Notes: generated by a model from the letters alone, not told the origin. 64,000 nt of DNA from Paguma larvata (GCA_030068075.1 CM057841.1:37861030-37925029); one strand, 5' to 3'. Counted from the first letter of the stretch, positions 23,152-36,030 are shown. Made by a program: numbers and translations.

Positions 23152-23364
23152 TTTTTAAATTTTTTAAAATATTTATTTTTGAGAGCGAGCGAGCGAGCAC
23201 GTGAGCAGGGTAGGGGCAGAGAGAGGGAGACACAGAACATGAAGCAGGCTCCAGGCTCTGAGCTGTCAGCACAGAGCTGGATGTGGGTCTTGAACTCACG
23301 AAGCCTAAGATCATGACCTGAGCTGAAGTCGGATGCTTTACTGACTGGGCCACCCAGACACCCT
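23152..23364 (-). mobile_element. Feline CanSINE
   Basis: Reverse SINE with a variable (GAGC)n-like stretch (GAGCGAGCGAGCGAGCAC), ending GGGCCACCCAGACACCC. Short TSD TGAAAGCTT at 23143-23151 and 23365-23373. Confidence 0.92.
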
Positions 23365-23529
23365 TGAAAGCTTCTTGAAAATATTCTTATTCTCTCAAAC
23401 TTTCCCATCTAATTCTCCTCTCCAGAATTAACCCACTCCTCTGCAAGGTGGCCTCATCCTTTATTTATGTCAGACGTACAACTCTACATTATCCTAGTGG
23501 TACAAGCGCTAAGAACAATGCCTGATATA

Positions 23530-23670
23530 AAATATTTATTCTTTTAATCTTTGCAACAAGCCTTGGAACATCTGTTAAGATGATGTCCATTCAAACAGAA
23601 AGGGGTAAAACCTATATTCAAAACCAGTTACGGAGCTTCCCAGCCTTCAAAACTATGATACTGGTTCTGA
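23530..23670 (+). repeat. MIR SINE fragment
   Basis: TTTAATCTTTGCAACAAGCC and the following GGTAAAACCTATATTC region align in order with MIR 'TTTAATCCTCACAACAACCC'. Low identity. Confidence 0.45.
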
Positions 23671-23679
23671 ATTTTCTAT

Positions 23680-23795
23680 CTTCAAGGGCAGAGAACACAG
23701 CCTAATATTTTTATTATTCTCTCCAGCAACTCAGAAAGTAGTTTTGAAATAAATGTTAATTAGATGAATGCATGAATGCATGAATGAATGAATGG
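23680..23795 (+). repeat. L2 LINE 3' end with GAAT tail
   Basis: AAGGGCAGAGAACACAGCC, AAATAAATGTTAATTAGATG and a terminal (TGAATGAA)n run reproduce the L2 end (GAGGGCAGGGACTGTG ... AATAAATGTTTGTTGAATGA). Confidence 0.65.
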
Positions 23796-24547
23796 CTATT
23801 TTCTTTAGAAAGACACATTCAAACATTAAAAGTAGGTTGATCCATTGATCTTATGAATTATTTGTTGTTTCTATTGTTTTGTCTTATTTCCATATTTTAT
23901 ATATTCATTTGAAAAGAAACAATAGGAATTTTCCCCCTCTTGAGAGGGGAGTCTTGACTTCCTAAAGATGGGCCCACTCTTGTGGCTACAAACAAAAACT
24001 AGCATAATACCGATTCCTTATATGAGCTCATGAAAACTTCCCATAGAAGGCCTGAAGACTTTATTTGGCGTCTCAGAAGGTGGAAAGTGTCTTTATCAGG
24101 GGAAAGGTCCCTCGCAGAGAGTGGGAAGAAGGGCAATGATGTTAAGTTCCATGGGTGACAAAGTAAAGCCTCTCTAGGTTTACAGTCTTGCATCGAGGAA
24201 GGCTGTAGTCACATCTGTGAAGGCTAATCTGTAAAAGCCCAAGTCTGAAAACTGGACATCATAGGTTAGCTTATCACTGTGTGAAAGAGCAGCTCCAAAG
24301 CTCCCTCCAGGCAGGGCAAGCACGGTGCTGGGAAAGAACTGGACTAGGAGATTCTATTCAAGTACGAATCAACAAAATCATTTCATAGTAAAGAGCAGGA
24401 GCAATGGTCAGGGATGGGGTGATAGGACAGGGGACAGGATGGAGAAGGGTGGAGGAAGGCTAATCTCTCCTTCCCTGCTGATGGAGCTTGAAATATGGTA
24501 GGCCCTTTTCTGTTATAAGTAAATCTTTCGGTATTTTTCTATGATTG
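23796..24547. other. Intronic sequence without recognised feature
   Basis: No exon or assigned repeat seen. Confidence 0.45.
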
Positions 24548-24600
24548 ACAAACAAAACAAAACAAAACAAAACAAAACAAAACAAAAAACAAAAAAAACA
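24548..24600. repeat. (AAAAC)n microsatellite
   Basis: About eight AAAAC units ending in an A-rich run. Confidence 0.9.
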
Positions 24601-24773
24601 AGGACCGTGTACCTATCTTGCTAGAATGTGCTTAAGGAAATTCTACTTAAACTGGTGAAAATAAATAAAGACTGCATTTCTTGATCCTGAGTCACTCCTT
24701 GCTAGATATTCCACCAGTATTATATAGGAAAGTCCTTTAATCCCTATTAGAAAAAAACAATTCACCAACAAGG

Positions 24774-24909
24774 TACTATGGACTGCATTTTTGTGTTCCC
24801 CCAAATTTATATGTTGAAATACCTACGTCTAATGGGAAAATTTTAGGAAATGGGACTTTGGGGAAAATAATTAGGTCATGAGGATGAGGTCTTTAAAATG
24901 GGATTAGTG
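24774..24909 (+). mobile_element. MLT1-type LTR, 5' part (split by L1)
   Basis: ACTATGGACTGCATTTTTG, CCCCCAAATTTATATGTTG and TAGGTCATGAGGATGAGG follow the MLT1 consensus, stopping at GGGATTAGTG where an L1 is inserted. Continues at 26561. Confidence 0.82.
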
Positions 24910-26570
24910 ACTTTTTTTTTTTTAATCCAAGTTAGCTAACATATGGTATAATAATGGTTTCAGGAATAGAACCTAGTGATTCATCACTTACACGTGACAC
25001 TCAGTGCTCATCCCACCAGTGCCCTCCTTAATGTTCGTCACCTATTTAGCCCATCCCTGTACTCAAAACCTCTCTAGCAACCCTCAGTTTGTTCTCCGTA
25101 TTTAAGCATCTCTTATGTTTTGCCTCCCTCTCTGTTTTCATCTTGCTTTTCCTTCCTTTCCCCCATGTTCATCTGTTTTGTTTCTTAAATCCCACATGAG
25201 TTAATTTATATATGGTAATTATCATATGGTATTTGTTTCTATGAAAGACTTATTTCATGTAGCATAATAAACTCTAGTTCCACCCGGGTGGTTGCAAATG
25301 GCATGATTTCACTCTTTTTTATTGCCGCATAATATTCCATTGCATATATACATACTATATCTTCTTTATTCATTCATCAGCCCATGGACATCTGGGCTGT
25401 TCCTATAATTTGGCTATTATTAATAGTGCTGCTATAAACACTGGGGTACATATGCCCCTTCAAATCACCATTTTTGTATCCTTTGTATAAATACCTAGTA
25501 GGGCAACTGCTGGGTCATAGGATAGCTCTATTCTTAATTTTTTGAAGAACCTCTATAATGTTCTCCAGAGTGGCTGCACCAGTTTGCATTCCCACCAGCA
25601 GTGCAAGAGTGTTCCTCTTTCTCCATATCCTCACCAAGATCTATTGTCTGGATTGTTAATTTTAGCCATTCTGACGACCATGCTGTGAGGTAGTATCTCA
25701 TTGTGGTTTTGATTTGTATTTCCTCAATAATGAGTGATGTTGAGTATCTTTTCACGTGTCTGTTAGCCATTCGGATGTCTTCTTTGGAAAAGTGTCTATT
25801 CATGCCTTTTGCTCATTTCTTCACTGGATTATTTGGTTTTTTTGGATGTTGAGTTTGGTAAGTTCTTTATAGATTTTGGATACTAACTCTTTGTCTGATA
25901 TGTCATTTGCAAATATCTTCCCCCATTGCCTTTTAATTCTGTTGATTGTTTCCTTCACTGTGCTGAAGCTTTTTATCTTGATGAGGCCCAACAGTTCATT
26001 TTTGTTTTTATTTCCCTTATCTTAGTCAACATGTCCAGTAAGAAATTGCTGCAGCTGAGGTCAAAGAGGTTTGTACCTGTTTTCTCCTCTAGGATTTTGA
26101 AGGTTTCCTGTTTTACCTCTAGGTCTTTCATCCATTTTCTTTTTGTGTGCGGTTAAGGAAATGGTCCAGGTTAACTTTTCTGCATATCGCTATCTAGTTT
26201 TCCCAACACCATTTGCCAAAGGGACTGTCTTTTTTCCACTGGATATTCTTTCCTGCTTTGTCAAAGATTAGTTTGCCATATCTCTGTAGGTCCGTTTCTG
26301 GGTTCTCTATTCTGTTCCATGGATATATGTGTCCCTCTTTGTGCCAGTACCACACAGTCTTGATGATTACAGCTTTGTAATACAGCTTGAAGTCCAGAAT
26401 TGTGATTTCTCCAGCTTTAGTTTTCTTTTTCAACATTACTCTGGCTATTTGGGGTCTTTTCTGGCTCAGTACAAGTTTTAGAATTGTTTGTTCTAGCTCT
26501 GTGAAAAATGCTGGTGTTTTTTTATAGGGACTGCACTGAATGTGACCATTGCTTTGGGTTGGGATTAGTG
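24900..26570. repeat. 10-bp target-site duplication flanking L1
   Basis: GGGATTAGTG at 24900-24909 and 26561-26570 bracket the L1. The motif is itself part of MLT1 (GGGATTAGTGCCCTTATAAG), so the insertion site is unambiguous. Confidence 0.9.
24910..26560 (-). mobile_element. 5'-truncated feline L1 (ORF2 end and 3' UTR)
   Basis: LINE-1 copy of about 1.65 kb with its poly(A) at the left (T-run 24912-24922). Minus-strand frames carry late ORF2 blocks in correct order: FTELEQTILKLVLSQKRPQI, DFKLYYKAVIIKTVWYWHKE, LIFDKAGKNIQW and KWCWEN (26194-26560), then [19 protein letters not shown] and [11 protein letters not shown] (about 25690-25803). Frameshifts and stops show it is dead; RT core, endonuclease and ORF1 are absent. 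Colinear, with no sign of inversion. Same orientation as CDH8. Confidence 0.92.
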
Positions 26571-26806
26571 CCCTTATAAGAAGAGAAAAAAGAGCATGCC
26601 TGTCTCTCTCTCCTTCTCTGCGCTCTACCATGTAAAGACACGACAAGAAGACAGCCACCTGCAAACTAGGAAGCAAGTTCTATGATCGATACTGGATCTT
26701 CTGACTCCTTGATCTTCCCCAGGCTCCAGAACTATGAGAAATAAATGCTTGTTGTTTAAGACACCAGTCTGGGGTAATTTGTTATCATAGCCCTGACTAA
26801 GACACA
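26561..26806 (+). mobile_element. MLT1-type LTR, 3' part (split by L1)
   Basis: Resumes with GGGATTAGTGCCCTTATAAG, then CTACCATGTAAAGACACGAC, CCAGAACTATGAGAAATAAA, GTTGTTTAAGACACCAGTC and CCCTGACTAAGACACA, the MLT1 3' end. Confidence 0.85.
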
Positions 26807-26907
26807 GTATATCACCATCTCTTATTACCAGGGTCTGGGTTATAAGAAGCTGTCACTCAACTCCAATTCGATCTGATCCAAAATCAACACTTCTACTGTA
26901 TTTAAAA

Positions 26908-26960
<53 letters not shown>
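26908..26960. repeat. (CA)n microsatellite
   Basis: About 25 CA units with one early interruption (CATACA). Confidence 0.95.
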
Positions 26961-26961
<1 letters not shown>

Positions 26962-29687
26962 TATAGAGTATCTGTATTCTGGTATATTTTATATTAAATT
27001 TTACTTATCATAAACACATTGCCTTTCAATCTGAAAAGAGTTACAGATATAGCACCCATCCTAATTGCAAATTCTAGTTGGGACAGGAGCAGTGACACCA
27101 TTAATTACCTCCAACTAAGTGCTACATATTCACTGTACCTTTACCTTCCCTCACTCATTTTTACCCTTCAAATGTACCTATTAAGCCAATACTGTTGTCT
27201 CCAACACATTCAAAAGTATGGAAAACAACATACAATGAAGCTAAATACATGTATTAAGGCATATAGTCAGTGAGTGAAGAGATACTATTCTAACTCAGTT
27301 TTCTTCTTTCCTCAAACCCAGAGAACTCAATTCTGAAGTTGCAGCACCTTACCATAAATAGTCAAGTTTAGATGTGTGTCTAAACCCTGACCATACAGGT
27401 TTTACAACTAAGAAATACACACATACATAATCCTTACAAACAACCAGCCTTGGCAAGAAAATTTCACCTTAAAGAAAATTAATCATAGAATTTGAAATCA
27501 AGTCTACTGATGTCAATTCCTAATCCCATCCTTTGTAACTCTGGTGCTAACCTCTCATTGCTACATGTAGGAATTTTGGGACTGCAGCCGACAGCCTCTT
27601 TTCTTTCTCCCGGTTCATATTAACAGATGTGTGAGAAAAAAAAATCTTCTACAATTATAGTTGAGAAATTAAATGTGGTCACATTAAATAAACAGATTGT
27701 AGCATGGAAACAAAATTACTAGAAGAATGTAGGGAGCCCCTGATACCTGTATGCCTATACAGAACTGGGGAAAAATGTATTGAAAACTCTGCCTGCCTTA
27801 ATTAAAATCTTGCCAAAAACAAAAGAATATGTGAAAGACTAGGTAGGCACTGAGTTTACAAAAAATGACTAAGGGTCTGCCAACATCTTGAGTGGTTTTC
27901 AAATGAAGAGCATGGAAAGAGGAACAAAGAGAGAGAGCGGGTGAGACAGAGAGAAACAGAATAATGACGCTTCTAGCCCTGAAGATATAAAGCTGAATCT
28001 GAAGGGACGATACCTTTAAAGAGTTCAACAAAATAGCAGGAGGAAATTGAATTAATTTTTCATCTCTTCATCTTATTCTTCTGTATCTTTTTGTTTGTAT
28101 CCTTCTCTCTCTTTATTCTCCTCTCCTTTGTTCCTTCTCATCCTACAGATATTTACTGACTGTTGGACACAATCAAACCATGTTTGGCCCTGGGGTTTTA
28201 AAAACGAATATAGGTCCTTCATGGTCTGAGAGGAGGGCTCACAGACTTTCCGTGTTTCTTATGGAAAGAAACATCACCGCACAGGCTAACACTTAGTTAC
28301 GTTCAAGAAGGAGTGTACGTGTAGAGGAGACTGGTTCCTAGGGAAAGGTGGAAGGCAGACTGGAGGTGTGGAAATGCAACCTCTCCTGAAGACATGAAAC
28401 GGTAGGCAGCTCAACTTCAAGGGAGTTCTGTGATTTCAGAATACTGACTTTGCCATAAGAAATAAAAATATCCCTGTCTCTGTATAGTTACGTGATTTTT
28501 TAAAATTCCATCCCCCAATGTTAATCACATTAAGGTAAGACCTCTTCCCAAACTGGAAAAGTTTCTTTTATTTAAAAAACAAGTCAAAATGCATCAATTG
28601 CATGACACATTTGTAAATACCAATCTTTTCCTAGGTTTGTTTAAATTTTCCTCATGATGTGCTGGGAAAGAGCTTTGCTACATGCTCACAAAAGGTCCAT
28701 GTGAACATCAGATTTGAAAGACACACATGGAGAATTTGGAGAAACATCAAAGAGAAGCCCAACTTTGCTTTAAAAATAAGTGAAATGATAAAGTATCTCA
28801 TTCAATTAAGTTGTATTTCTACCCTTCCAGTCTTCCTAGTTACCACAGTTAAGAATCTCAGGTGGGACAGGAAATGACTATATACATTTTTCACAGTTGT
28901 GCCTTTCTAACTCTATTTTACAACATCTATGACTTTTTTTTTTTTAACATTTATATTACCTTTGTGTTTACCCTTTGGGCTAATTTGTAGTTGACCCCAG
29001 TAATAGAACCCTTTTAGCCAACATTTTGTGACAGATAATCATTGATTTAGCAGTGCTGCTGAATGCCTTAAAAATCAATGTGTTCAAAGAAGGAACTGGT
29101 GGGACTTTATAATATCACATCTCGTTTTTATCACAAATTTCCAATTTACCAAGTTCCTGTCTCATTATTTATACCAGACAGGGCGTGCTGATGAGATACA
29201 CAACCCGTTCTGTCCCTTTTGGCAATCCATTTATAACTGAAGCACAATTAATATCTTTACAGCTGTTCTCCAGGCAGAAAGAAAAATGTGGCAGCGCGGA
29301 TTTTGTACATGTTTGAGTATAAATGTGTGAAATGAGGAGCACCGGGATATGTCTAAAAACGGTGGAATCTGAGCTTTTCTTGTTTTTATATTCTCTAGAG
29401 AAATATTTTCAAAACAGTATTTCATACTGGATGTGTAGCTACCTTGGTAGCTCTCCCCATTCCCCAGGAAAATAATGAGGAATCAGAATGGTCACTAAAT
29501 AACGATCTTCACTCATGACATTCCTTCAAAGGAAAAGCATGAAGGGAAAATTCACAAATTCCTAGAGAAGTCCAGATCATTTTAACTGCTGCATTTCCAA
29601 CTCATTGTCAATTGCCTTTTCTTACTTTCAAATATCAGTCTTTTAATGAGATACTGATCATTACCATCAAAAATAGAGGAAACACTA
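26961..29687. other. Intronic sequence, sparse old repeats
   Basis: 27140-27250 weakly resembles MIR (CACTCATTTTTACCCTTCAA ... CCAATACTGTTGTC), and 28145-28250 weakly resembles the ancient repeat (TTTACTGACTGTTGGACAC). Otherwise nothing assigned; no exon signal. Confidence 0.4.
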
Positions 29688-29688
29688 C

Positions 29689-29730
<42 letters not shown>
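29688..29730. repeat. (CA)n microsatellite
   Basis: CATACATACA leading into about 17 CA units. Confidence 0.95.
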
Positions 29731-29732
<2 letters not shown>

Positions 29733-29934
29733 CCCAAGTATTTACTTAAGGGGTTACCTCATTTAGACTTCACAGAAACCCTAAAACTTAGATTAAATCA
29801 CTTTTAGTAACAAAAAGGTACCCAAGAAATTCATGTTTTCATCATTCATGTGCTCAATTACAGATGTTTTCCATTTGGGTATTTGTAGTGTAATAATAAT
29901 AGCAAGTACCCCAGTAGTTAGTACAGTCAGGGAA

Positions 29935-30062
29935 ACAATGATATTTTATATTCATTTATATGAATGATTGATATCATATATACATATATATATATGAGTC
30001 ATATATATATGAATGATTGATACATAGATACATACATGTAGATATATAGATATACTCAAAAT
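29935..30062. repeat. AT-rich imperfect repeat
   Basis: TATATGAATGATTGATA occurs twice (about 29958 and 30005) around (TA)n tracts, followed by degenerate (GATA/CATA) units. Confidence 0.75.
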
Positions 30063-30175
30063 ATTTGACTTAGTAATTCTACCACTTTCAAGTTATCCTA
30101 AAGAATCCAAAATACGAGCAGGCTTCTTTTCCTTATGTGATGGTAGAACAAATGAATACCCATTTAAAAACATTT

Positions 30176-30385
30176 AGGGACACTTAAGTAGCTCTGTCAA
30201 TTGAGCATCCAACTCTTTATTTCAGATGAGGTCATGATCTCATGATTCATGGGATGGAGTTCCAAGTTGGGCTCTGTGCGGACAATACGGAGCCTGCCTG
30301 GGATTCTCTCTCTCCATCTCTCTCTGCCCCTCCCTCTTTCTCTTTCTGCCTCTCTCAAAATAAATAGGTAAACCTTTAAAAAAAT
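30176..30385 (+). mobile_element. CanSINE, older divergent copy
   Basis: Head AGGGACACTTAAGTAGCTCT, AGGTCATGATCTCATGATTC, GGAGCCTGCCTGGGATTCTC and CT-rich end before AAATAAATAGG. Clearly more diverged than neighbours; no clean TSD. Confidence 0.85.
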
Positions 30386-30504
30386 GTAAAATATTAGTGA
30401 GAATAGTTATAATAGCAAACATTAAAATAGTAAAATAAAAAAGAAAGAAAAAGCTGAAGATAGAATATACAAAATGAACATAGTCAAATAAAATACTGAC
30501 TGTT

Positions 30505-30590
30505 TATAAAAAGAAAGAGGGGAAGGGGAGGGAAAAGATTAAATAAGAGAAAAGAAAAGAAAAAAAGAGAAGAGAAAAGAAAAGAACTAG
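30505..30590. repeat. Purine-rich (GAAAA)n tract
   Basis: Almost uninterrupted A/G on the plus strand (AGAGAAAAGAAAAGAAAAAA and variants). Confidence 0.85.
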
Positions 30591-30864
30591 AATGTTTAGG
30601 TCACTATTATGGGTTCCCGACGGATGTAGGGAGCTACAATCAGAAGCTGAGTCTGACTAGCAGCAAATGGCATGTAGTATTCTATGTTTTACTATGTCAT
30701 AGTATGCTAAGCCCTATATAATGTGTAATATGTACTATACTGTATTATTCCTACATGACGATACCAAAAAGAACTTAGCAGCTACTTGAGAATCAGAATG
30801 TGGAGACACTTGATGGACATATTCTGCAACTATCAAACAAAGCATGATATGTTAGAAAACAGAG

Positions 30865-30992
30865 CAGTGGGTCCAGTTTGAAAAGAACTCTGCTCTGGGT
30901 GAATGATTCCTTCAGCAGGACCAGAATCTCCAGAGAAGTGGTATTTAAAATGCAGAGAGATCCCTAGGCCCGACCCTTGGAAAACCAATTCA
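30865..30992 (+). repeat. MER20-like hAT-Charlie fragment
   Basis: CAGTGGGTCCAGTTTG, CCAGAATCTCCAGAGAAGTG, TTTAAAATGCAGAGAGATCC and CCAATTCAGAATCAGAG keep the order of the MER20 plus consensus. Low identity. Confidence 0.45.
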
Positions 30993-32449
30993 GAATCAGA
31001 GAGAGGAGAGAGCGAAGAGTCCATCACCACTTGCTGGCCCCGTGGAAAAATGTTATTTGTGAGGTAGGAAGAGGACAAGGTGGTTTATGCCCTTTGAAAA
31101 GTTGTAAGTTATTTCAAGTTTTTAATTAAAAAAGTAATACATACTTGCTGTGGGAAGCACATCTCTTTTTAGTAGGTAACTCAAAGAGACACCTTAGAAG
31201 GCTGGGCTCTTAGTACTGTACAAAAAGTGTTAAGTAGTTAATTAGCACCTGCATTCTAACGAGTACCAAGTACAATGTAGGATGGATAAGGAGGTCAAAC
31301 CCTGTGGAGAGTATCCAGGAGAGCCTGAGGAATTGAAAAGATAATAGCTTAAACTTTACTTCTGTAAAAATGTAAACCTGTGTATTGTCATTTTTCTATA
31401 GTACTAAGGCATTAGACACTTCTAATTCGCTCACTAATTAGAGCGTAGCTTGTATGAATGTGTTTTTTCAATCAATGATGAATACAGTTGCTGATAGATA
31501 AATAATAAAAACATTAGTTATTTAGACAATCATAGGCATCCAACTAGACTCTTAATTTACACAAATAAGCCTGAAGGACACTGAATTCTTCTCCCTACCT
31601 TTGTTTGCTGGCATATCCCCCAGGCAGGCATTGTCTCTGAAAGGAATAAAAACTTCTGTAGCAGTGTTTTCTGAACTGTGAGCCATGCAGTTAATTGAGA
31701 AGTGCACCTTAAACTGGCTTCTGTGAAATTCTCAGGCCTCCCCCTCAACAAAGAATTTCACATGGAATGGTATATATCACCTTGTCTTTTTACTGTTATT
31801 AAACAGTTGTGTGGTGGTACACAGTAAGCTCTCAGTACATTTACTATATTTGACAAAGAATATCAAATATTGTCTTCAATCAATATGACGGGCCCAACTT
31901 AAAATATTATCTTCCCAATGAAGTGGTTCTATCACTGTTCTTATTTTCCTCTGGTGGCAACTAGACACACGAGAGGTTAAAATGAAAGAAATCTTGCCTG
32001 AGACCACAAAGATTATTGAACCTCTATTTCTGCCAGACATGAAGGTAAAACCTGGGGATTTGAGATTAGGTAAATAGGCATAACGTAGCCCTTGCCCTGT
32101 GGAACCCTAATTTTACAATGTTTGGGTGGACGTGTTTGAAAATCGCTAGTAAGTTAGGCGGGGCAGTCATATTAGGTGACAGCTTTCATAAGTAGAAGCA
32201 GACAATTATAAACTTGGCACAACTCTGAGGTCTTGTGTTTTTCTCAGACTATGTCATGCTGTTTTTGCATTTCATTCCCTAATATATCAACATTATTTCT
32301 TTAAAAAAAAAAAACGAAATAGCTTTGCCCATGTTCTGGCAACACCTCAGAAAGATGTGTCACACCTCTCTTATTTTGTTTTCAGAGTCTCCTGGCACAC
32401 TACCTTGGACTCCAAGTAAAGAAATATGGCATTATAGTCACCCACTGAG
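30993..32449. other. Intronic sequence without recognised feature
   Basis: No exon or assigned repeat; an A-run lies at 32302-32314. Confidence 0.45.
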
Positions 32450-32633
32450 CAAGTGGTTTCAAAGTGTGGTCTCCAGACCAGCAGCATTAGCGTCCTCCAG
32501 AACGTGTTAGACATGTAAATTTTCAGCCTCACTCCAAACCTACTGAATCACAGACTCTGAGGGTGAAGGCGTGAAACTATTTTAACCAGTCCCCCAGGTC
32601 CTCCCATACACACTCAAATTATGGAACCCATGT
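32450..32633 (-). mobile_element. MER20 non-autonomous hAT-Charlie transposon
   Basis: CAAGTGGTTTCAAAGTGTGG, CTCCAGACCAGCAGCATTAG, CCTACTGAATCACAGACTCT and GTCCCCCAGGTCC, ending TATGGAACCCATG, match MER20 in reverse orientation over its whole length. Confidence 0.85.
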
Positions 32634-33347
32634 ATTATGTGCCCAATAGCAGTATTTTACACCAGATCAACATAGGTATCTATGATCTAAAAAAGAGGCC
32701 ACTAATATCATGCATTACACAATGCTTTAGCTTCTTTGTATGACTTTATAACCTTCTGAGTAAGAGAAGACAATTACGAAGTTTCTAATTTTATAGAAGA
32801 GAAGACTCAAAACTTCCCCTAGCCTCCTTGTGTTCAAAGGTTGTCCAGAAAGTACCAATACTGCCGATGCTGGGAATACAACTAAGTATGCTCTTCAGTC
32901 TTTCCATATGTGATGTTTTTGGTTTAGTGCCAGTAAGGATAGAATTCATAAATCTCCCTGTTTTCATGCAATGCTTTCCATTAATTACGGTATCTTTCCA
33001 CCAAATGTTATGGTGTCCTGATCAAAACGGCTACATTTTTTAGGATAATAAATTAAGAAATACAGAATGCAGTATAGTTTTCATGTTAATTATAATTTTA
33101 TCTACAAAATTAATATAACAGAGCTAAGCATAGTCATTAAAATTATATACTTTGTGAAAGTATGAATAAGAATTAAATGAGCATAACTTTCTAGGCACAT
33201 AATTTCATAAATCCTCTAAGAAATGAAATTGCTGCTCTCCTAGCTCTCACATTACATTAAAAGACTTCAGGTTCTTGATGACAACTTCCTGGTCCCCATT
33301 GATTACACAAGGCACTCAGATACTTCACAGCTTAAGAATCCTGGACA

Positions 33348-33547
33348 CTAGGGTGCCTGGGTGGCTCAGTCGGTCAAGCGTCCAACTCTTGATTTATGCT
33401 CAGGTCATGATCTCACAGTCATGAGTTCAAGTCCTGCATCGGGCTCTGCACTCAGAGTGCAAGGCCTACTTGAGATTCTGTCTCCTTCTCTCTTGTTTGC
33501 TCTCTCTCTCAAAATAAATAATGTTTTCAAAAAATCTTTAAAAAAAA
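33348..33547 (+). mobile_element. Feline CanSINE
   Basis: Head TAGGGTGCCTGGGTGGCTCA, B box GAGTTCAAGTCC, CT-rich middle, A tail. Perfect 14-bp TSD AAGAATCCTGGACA at 33334-33347 and 33548-33561. Confidence 0.94.
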
Positions 33548-33561
33548 AAGAATCCTGGACA

Positions 33562-35639
33562 TTGTGCTTACATGAACACTTTTCAAAAAATCTTCAAAAC
33601 TAGGTCTAAGCACTGTTTTAATCCATTATCAGGGACATGGCCTCTGCGTGCTTAAGCTAAGTTCATTTCTGTTGTTCATTCTGGACATGCTTGTTCAGGC
33701 AACAAAAGCAGAAGCAGAGACTATGTACTGTTGGTGATAAAAAAGAACCCTCTTGCCCATATATTCTTATAGTAAAGATGTTCTCTCTCCCTTCATTAAA
33801 TGAATGAAAGTGGTCAACCCCTGAGAATAACAACTTTCCATTTGTATCTGGACCCTTCTTCCCTTATTTCTGATCCAAGCATTATCCTGGATTTGGTAGA
33901 AAGTCTATGGAGAGCACATTTGGCACAGGGGATCTATCTCTGTGGGGCTAACAACTAATAAGTGCTGGAATAGATAGATTTAAAGCAAATCATAAATCTA
34001 TGAGTCTAATATACTTCTCTGCTTTACTCACATGACTGTACTATCATGGACAACCAAAGGGATCCCAAAGATAAACAACACTACTGCACAACATGCAAAA
34101 ACCTCAGACAAACATTAAGGAATCCACAGAGGTAACTATAATACATATTTACATATTCGATATCAGTTCTTTTACATCTAACCCTCTATCTCCTCTATCT
34201 CTGTCACCAGCACGATGTGCCATTTCAGATACCTTTTTACTACATTTATAAAGCCCGCTGAAATCAAACACCATTACTTTAAGCACCACTATAAAGAAAT
34301 AATTTCATCATCTTCTTAGAACAAGACTATCCGATGCCGTATGTTACAGTTGGAACTACAAACTCATAAAGAAGTAAATGGGGGTCATGTGGAATTCTTC
34401 AAACAAGAGGCTTCCTAGGCATTTGCTGAAATTCAATTCTTTGGAACTTGAACTGCCTCGAATTACAGCCCACGGTATAAATAATTTCTCACCCCCATTT
34501 TTGCCAAGATAATACAAAATTAATGATCTCTCATGTTCCTATGAAGACTTCAGAATCTGCGTATATTTCACTATGTATGTATGTATGGAGAGTAGACTGC
34601 ACGAGACAGAAAGGAGAATTCCCTTCAGGATAGAATTTATATTTCAGAGTAGAGAGACTGTGAGTCAAGCCAGCTATTTTTGTTGCCGTTCCAGACTCTA
34701 CGCATTTTTCTCTTTGATTTGGAAAGAAAGCAGCATTTTCCCTCCAACTCAGACAGTATGTATCACACAAGTCCACACACAAACACACACACTGCAACAT
34801 ATAGAGAGAGTGGAAGGCAAAGGAGTGTGTGTGATAAAGAGAGAGAGAGGGGCGAGAGAATATGTGCCAAAAAGATAAAATATTAGAGATTGCTGATTTT
34901 TGCAAGGCTTAGGAGAAAATTTTTTTGGAAACTGCATTAACCTGCAATTCATAAACAGTATGTTAAAAACTAACAAGAAGGGGGAATTAAGTTTTTGTCA
35001 CAGTTAAAAAAAAATACTTGCAAACACTATGCCAAAGTGTGTGAGCAACTGTCTTGCCTTCACGGTGCTGATCATTGACTCAAATATTAGAATTTGATCT
35101 CTCTTTGAATGCTTTGTTATGTTTATTAGTGAGGAATGGAAGATCGAGTAATGAATTTCTTTTTCTATTCCTAGAAAGAGTATCCTGGAAAAGCTGCTTA
35201 AGGAGCACCCTGAAAAAACCATGCCCGCATGGCAGAAATACGTTACACCTCCTCACCTGGTTTTAGGTGTTTCAACATAGTTGCCCAGGTTTTAGTCTGA
35301 GAATAATGGGAGATGAGTGAAGCCCTACCAACCTTAAAAGCAGCTGTGATTTTCTTAACAATATAACAAATATTTAACACACGGTGATGTGCTCCACTGG
35401 GATGTACAGAATCATGATTTAGTTAAAGCGTTTGTGATAAGACTAGAAAGAGTAAAATCCCAAATTCACTGCATATTCACTGTAAGACTCTTACCCAAAT
35501 GTTGTATTGACTTTTCTTAATACAAAACAAGCAAACAAAAGCTCTCATAGATATGTGTGCACATCAAATCAGGCAAAATTGCCCAGTGTAGTGTTGGTCT
35601 ACAGTAGTAATGATAATGATGTTGATAATGAGATAACAA
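33562..35639. other. Intronic sequence without recognised feature
   Basis: About 2 kb with no assigned repeat. The overlapping ORFs at 34531-34976 lie in A/G- and CA-rich sequence and show no known protein. Confidence 0.4.
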
Positions 35640-35725
35640 TGGTGTAGATTTAGTGGGCACCTACTATGTGTAAGACTCTAGACCAGGAATTTTATAGGTG
35701 ATGTTATTTTTATTTCTTACTTAAC
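35640..35725 (+). repeat. MIR or related old SINE fragment
   Basis: TAGTGGGCACCTACTATGTG, then GACTCTAGACCAGGAATTTT, resemble the MIR3-type 'CACCTACTATGTGCCAG ... GGCGCTTTATA'. Confidence 0.45.
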
Positions 35726-35812
35726 AGTTATTGAAGGCCTACCAAGTATCACTGAATCTAAATTAGTTCCCTAAATAATAGTAGAAGAAAATTGTTTTAA
35801 AACTTACATAAG

Positions 35813-36030
35813 AGGGCACCTGGGCAGCTCAGTCGATTAAGTATCTGAGTCCTGATTTTGGATCAGGTCATGAGCTCGCAGTTGTAAGATCGAGCACTGT
35901 GTCCGACTATGTGCTGAGCATGGAGCTTGTTTAAGATTGTCTCTCTATCCCTCCACCCCTTCCCTGTGCACATGCACGTTCTCTCTCTTTCTCTCTCTCA
36001 GAAATTAAAATAAAATAAAATAAAATAAAA
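35813..36030 (+). mobile_element. CanSINE, older copy with (AAAAT)n tail
   Basis: GGGCACCTGGGCAGCTCAGT head, GGATCAGGTCATGAGCTCGC, ATGGAGCTTGTTTAAGATTG and an (AAAAT)n tail. Imperfect TSD AAAACTTACATAA / AAAAATTACAAAC. Confidence 0.9.

Noticed and set aside
26194..26676. 160-codon minus-strand ORF as a gene
   Set aside because: Its C-terminal half is L1 ORF2 (DFKLYYKA, KWCWEN) and its N-terminal part reads through the MLT1 LTR junction.
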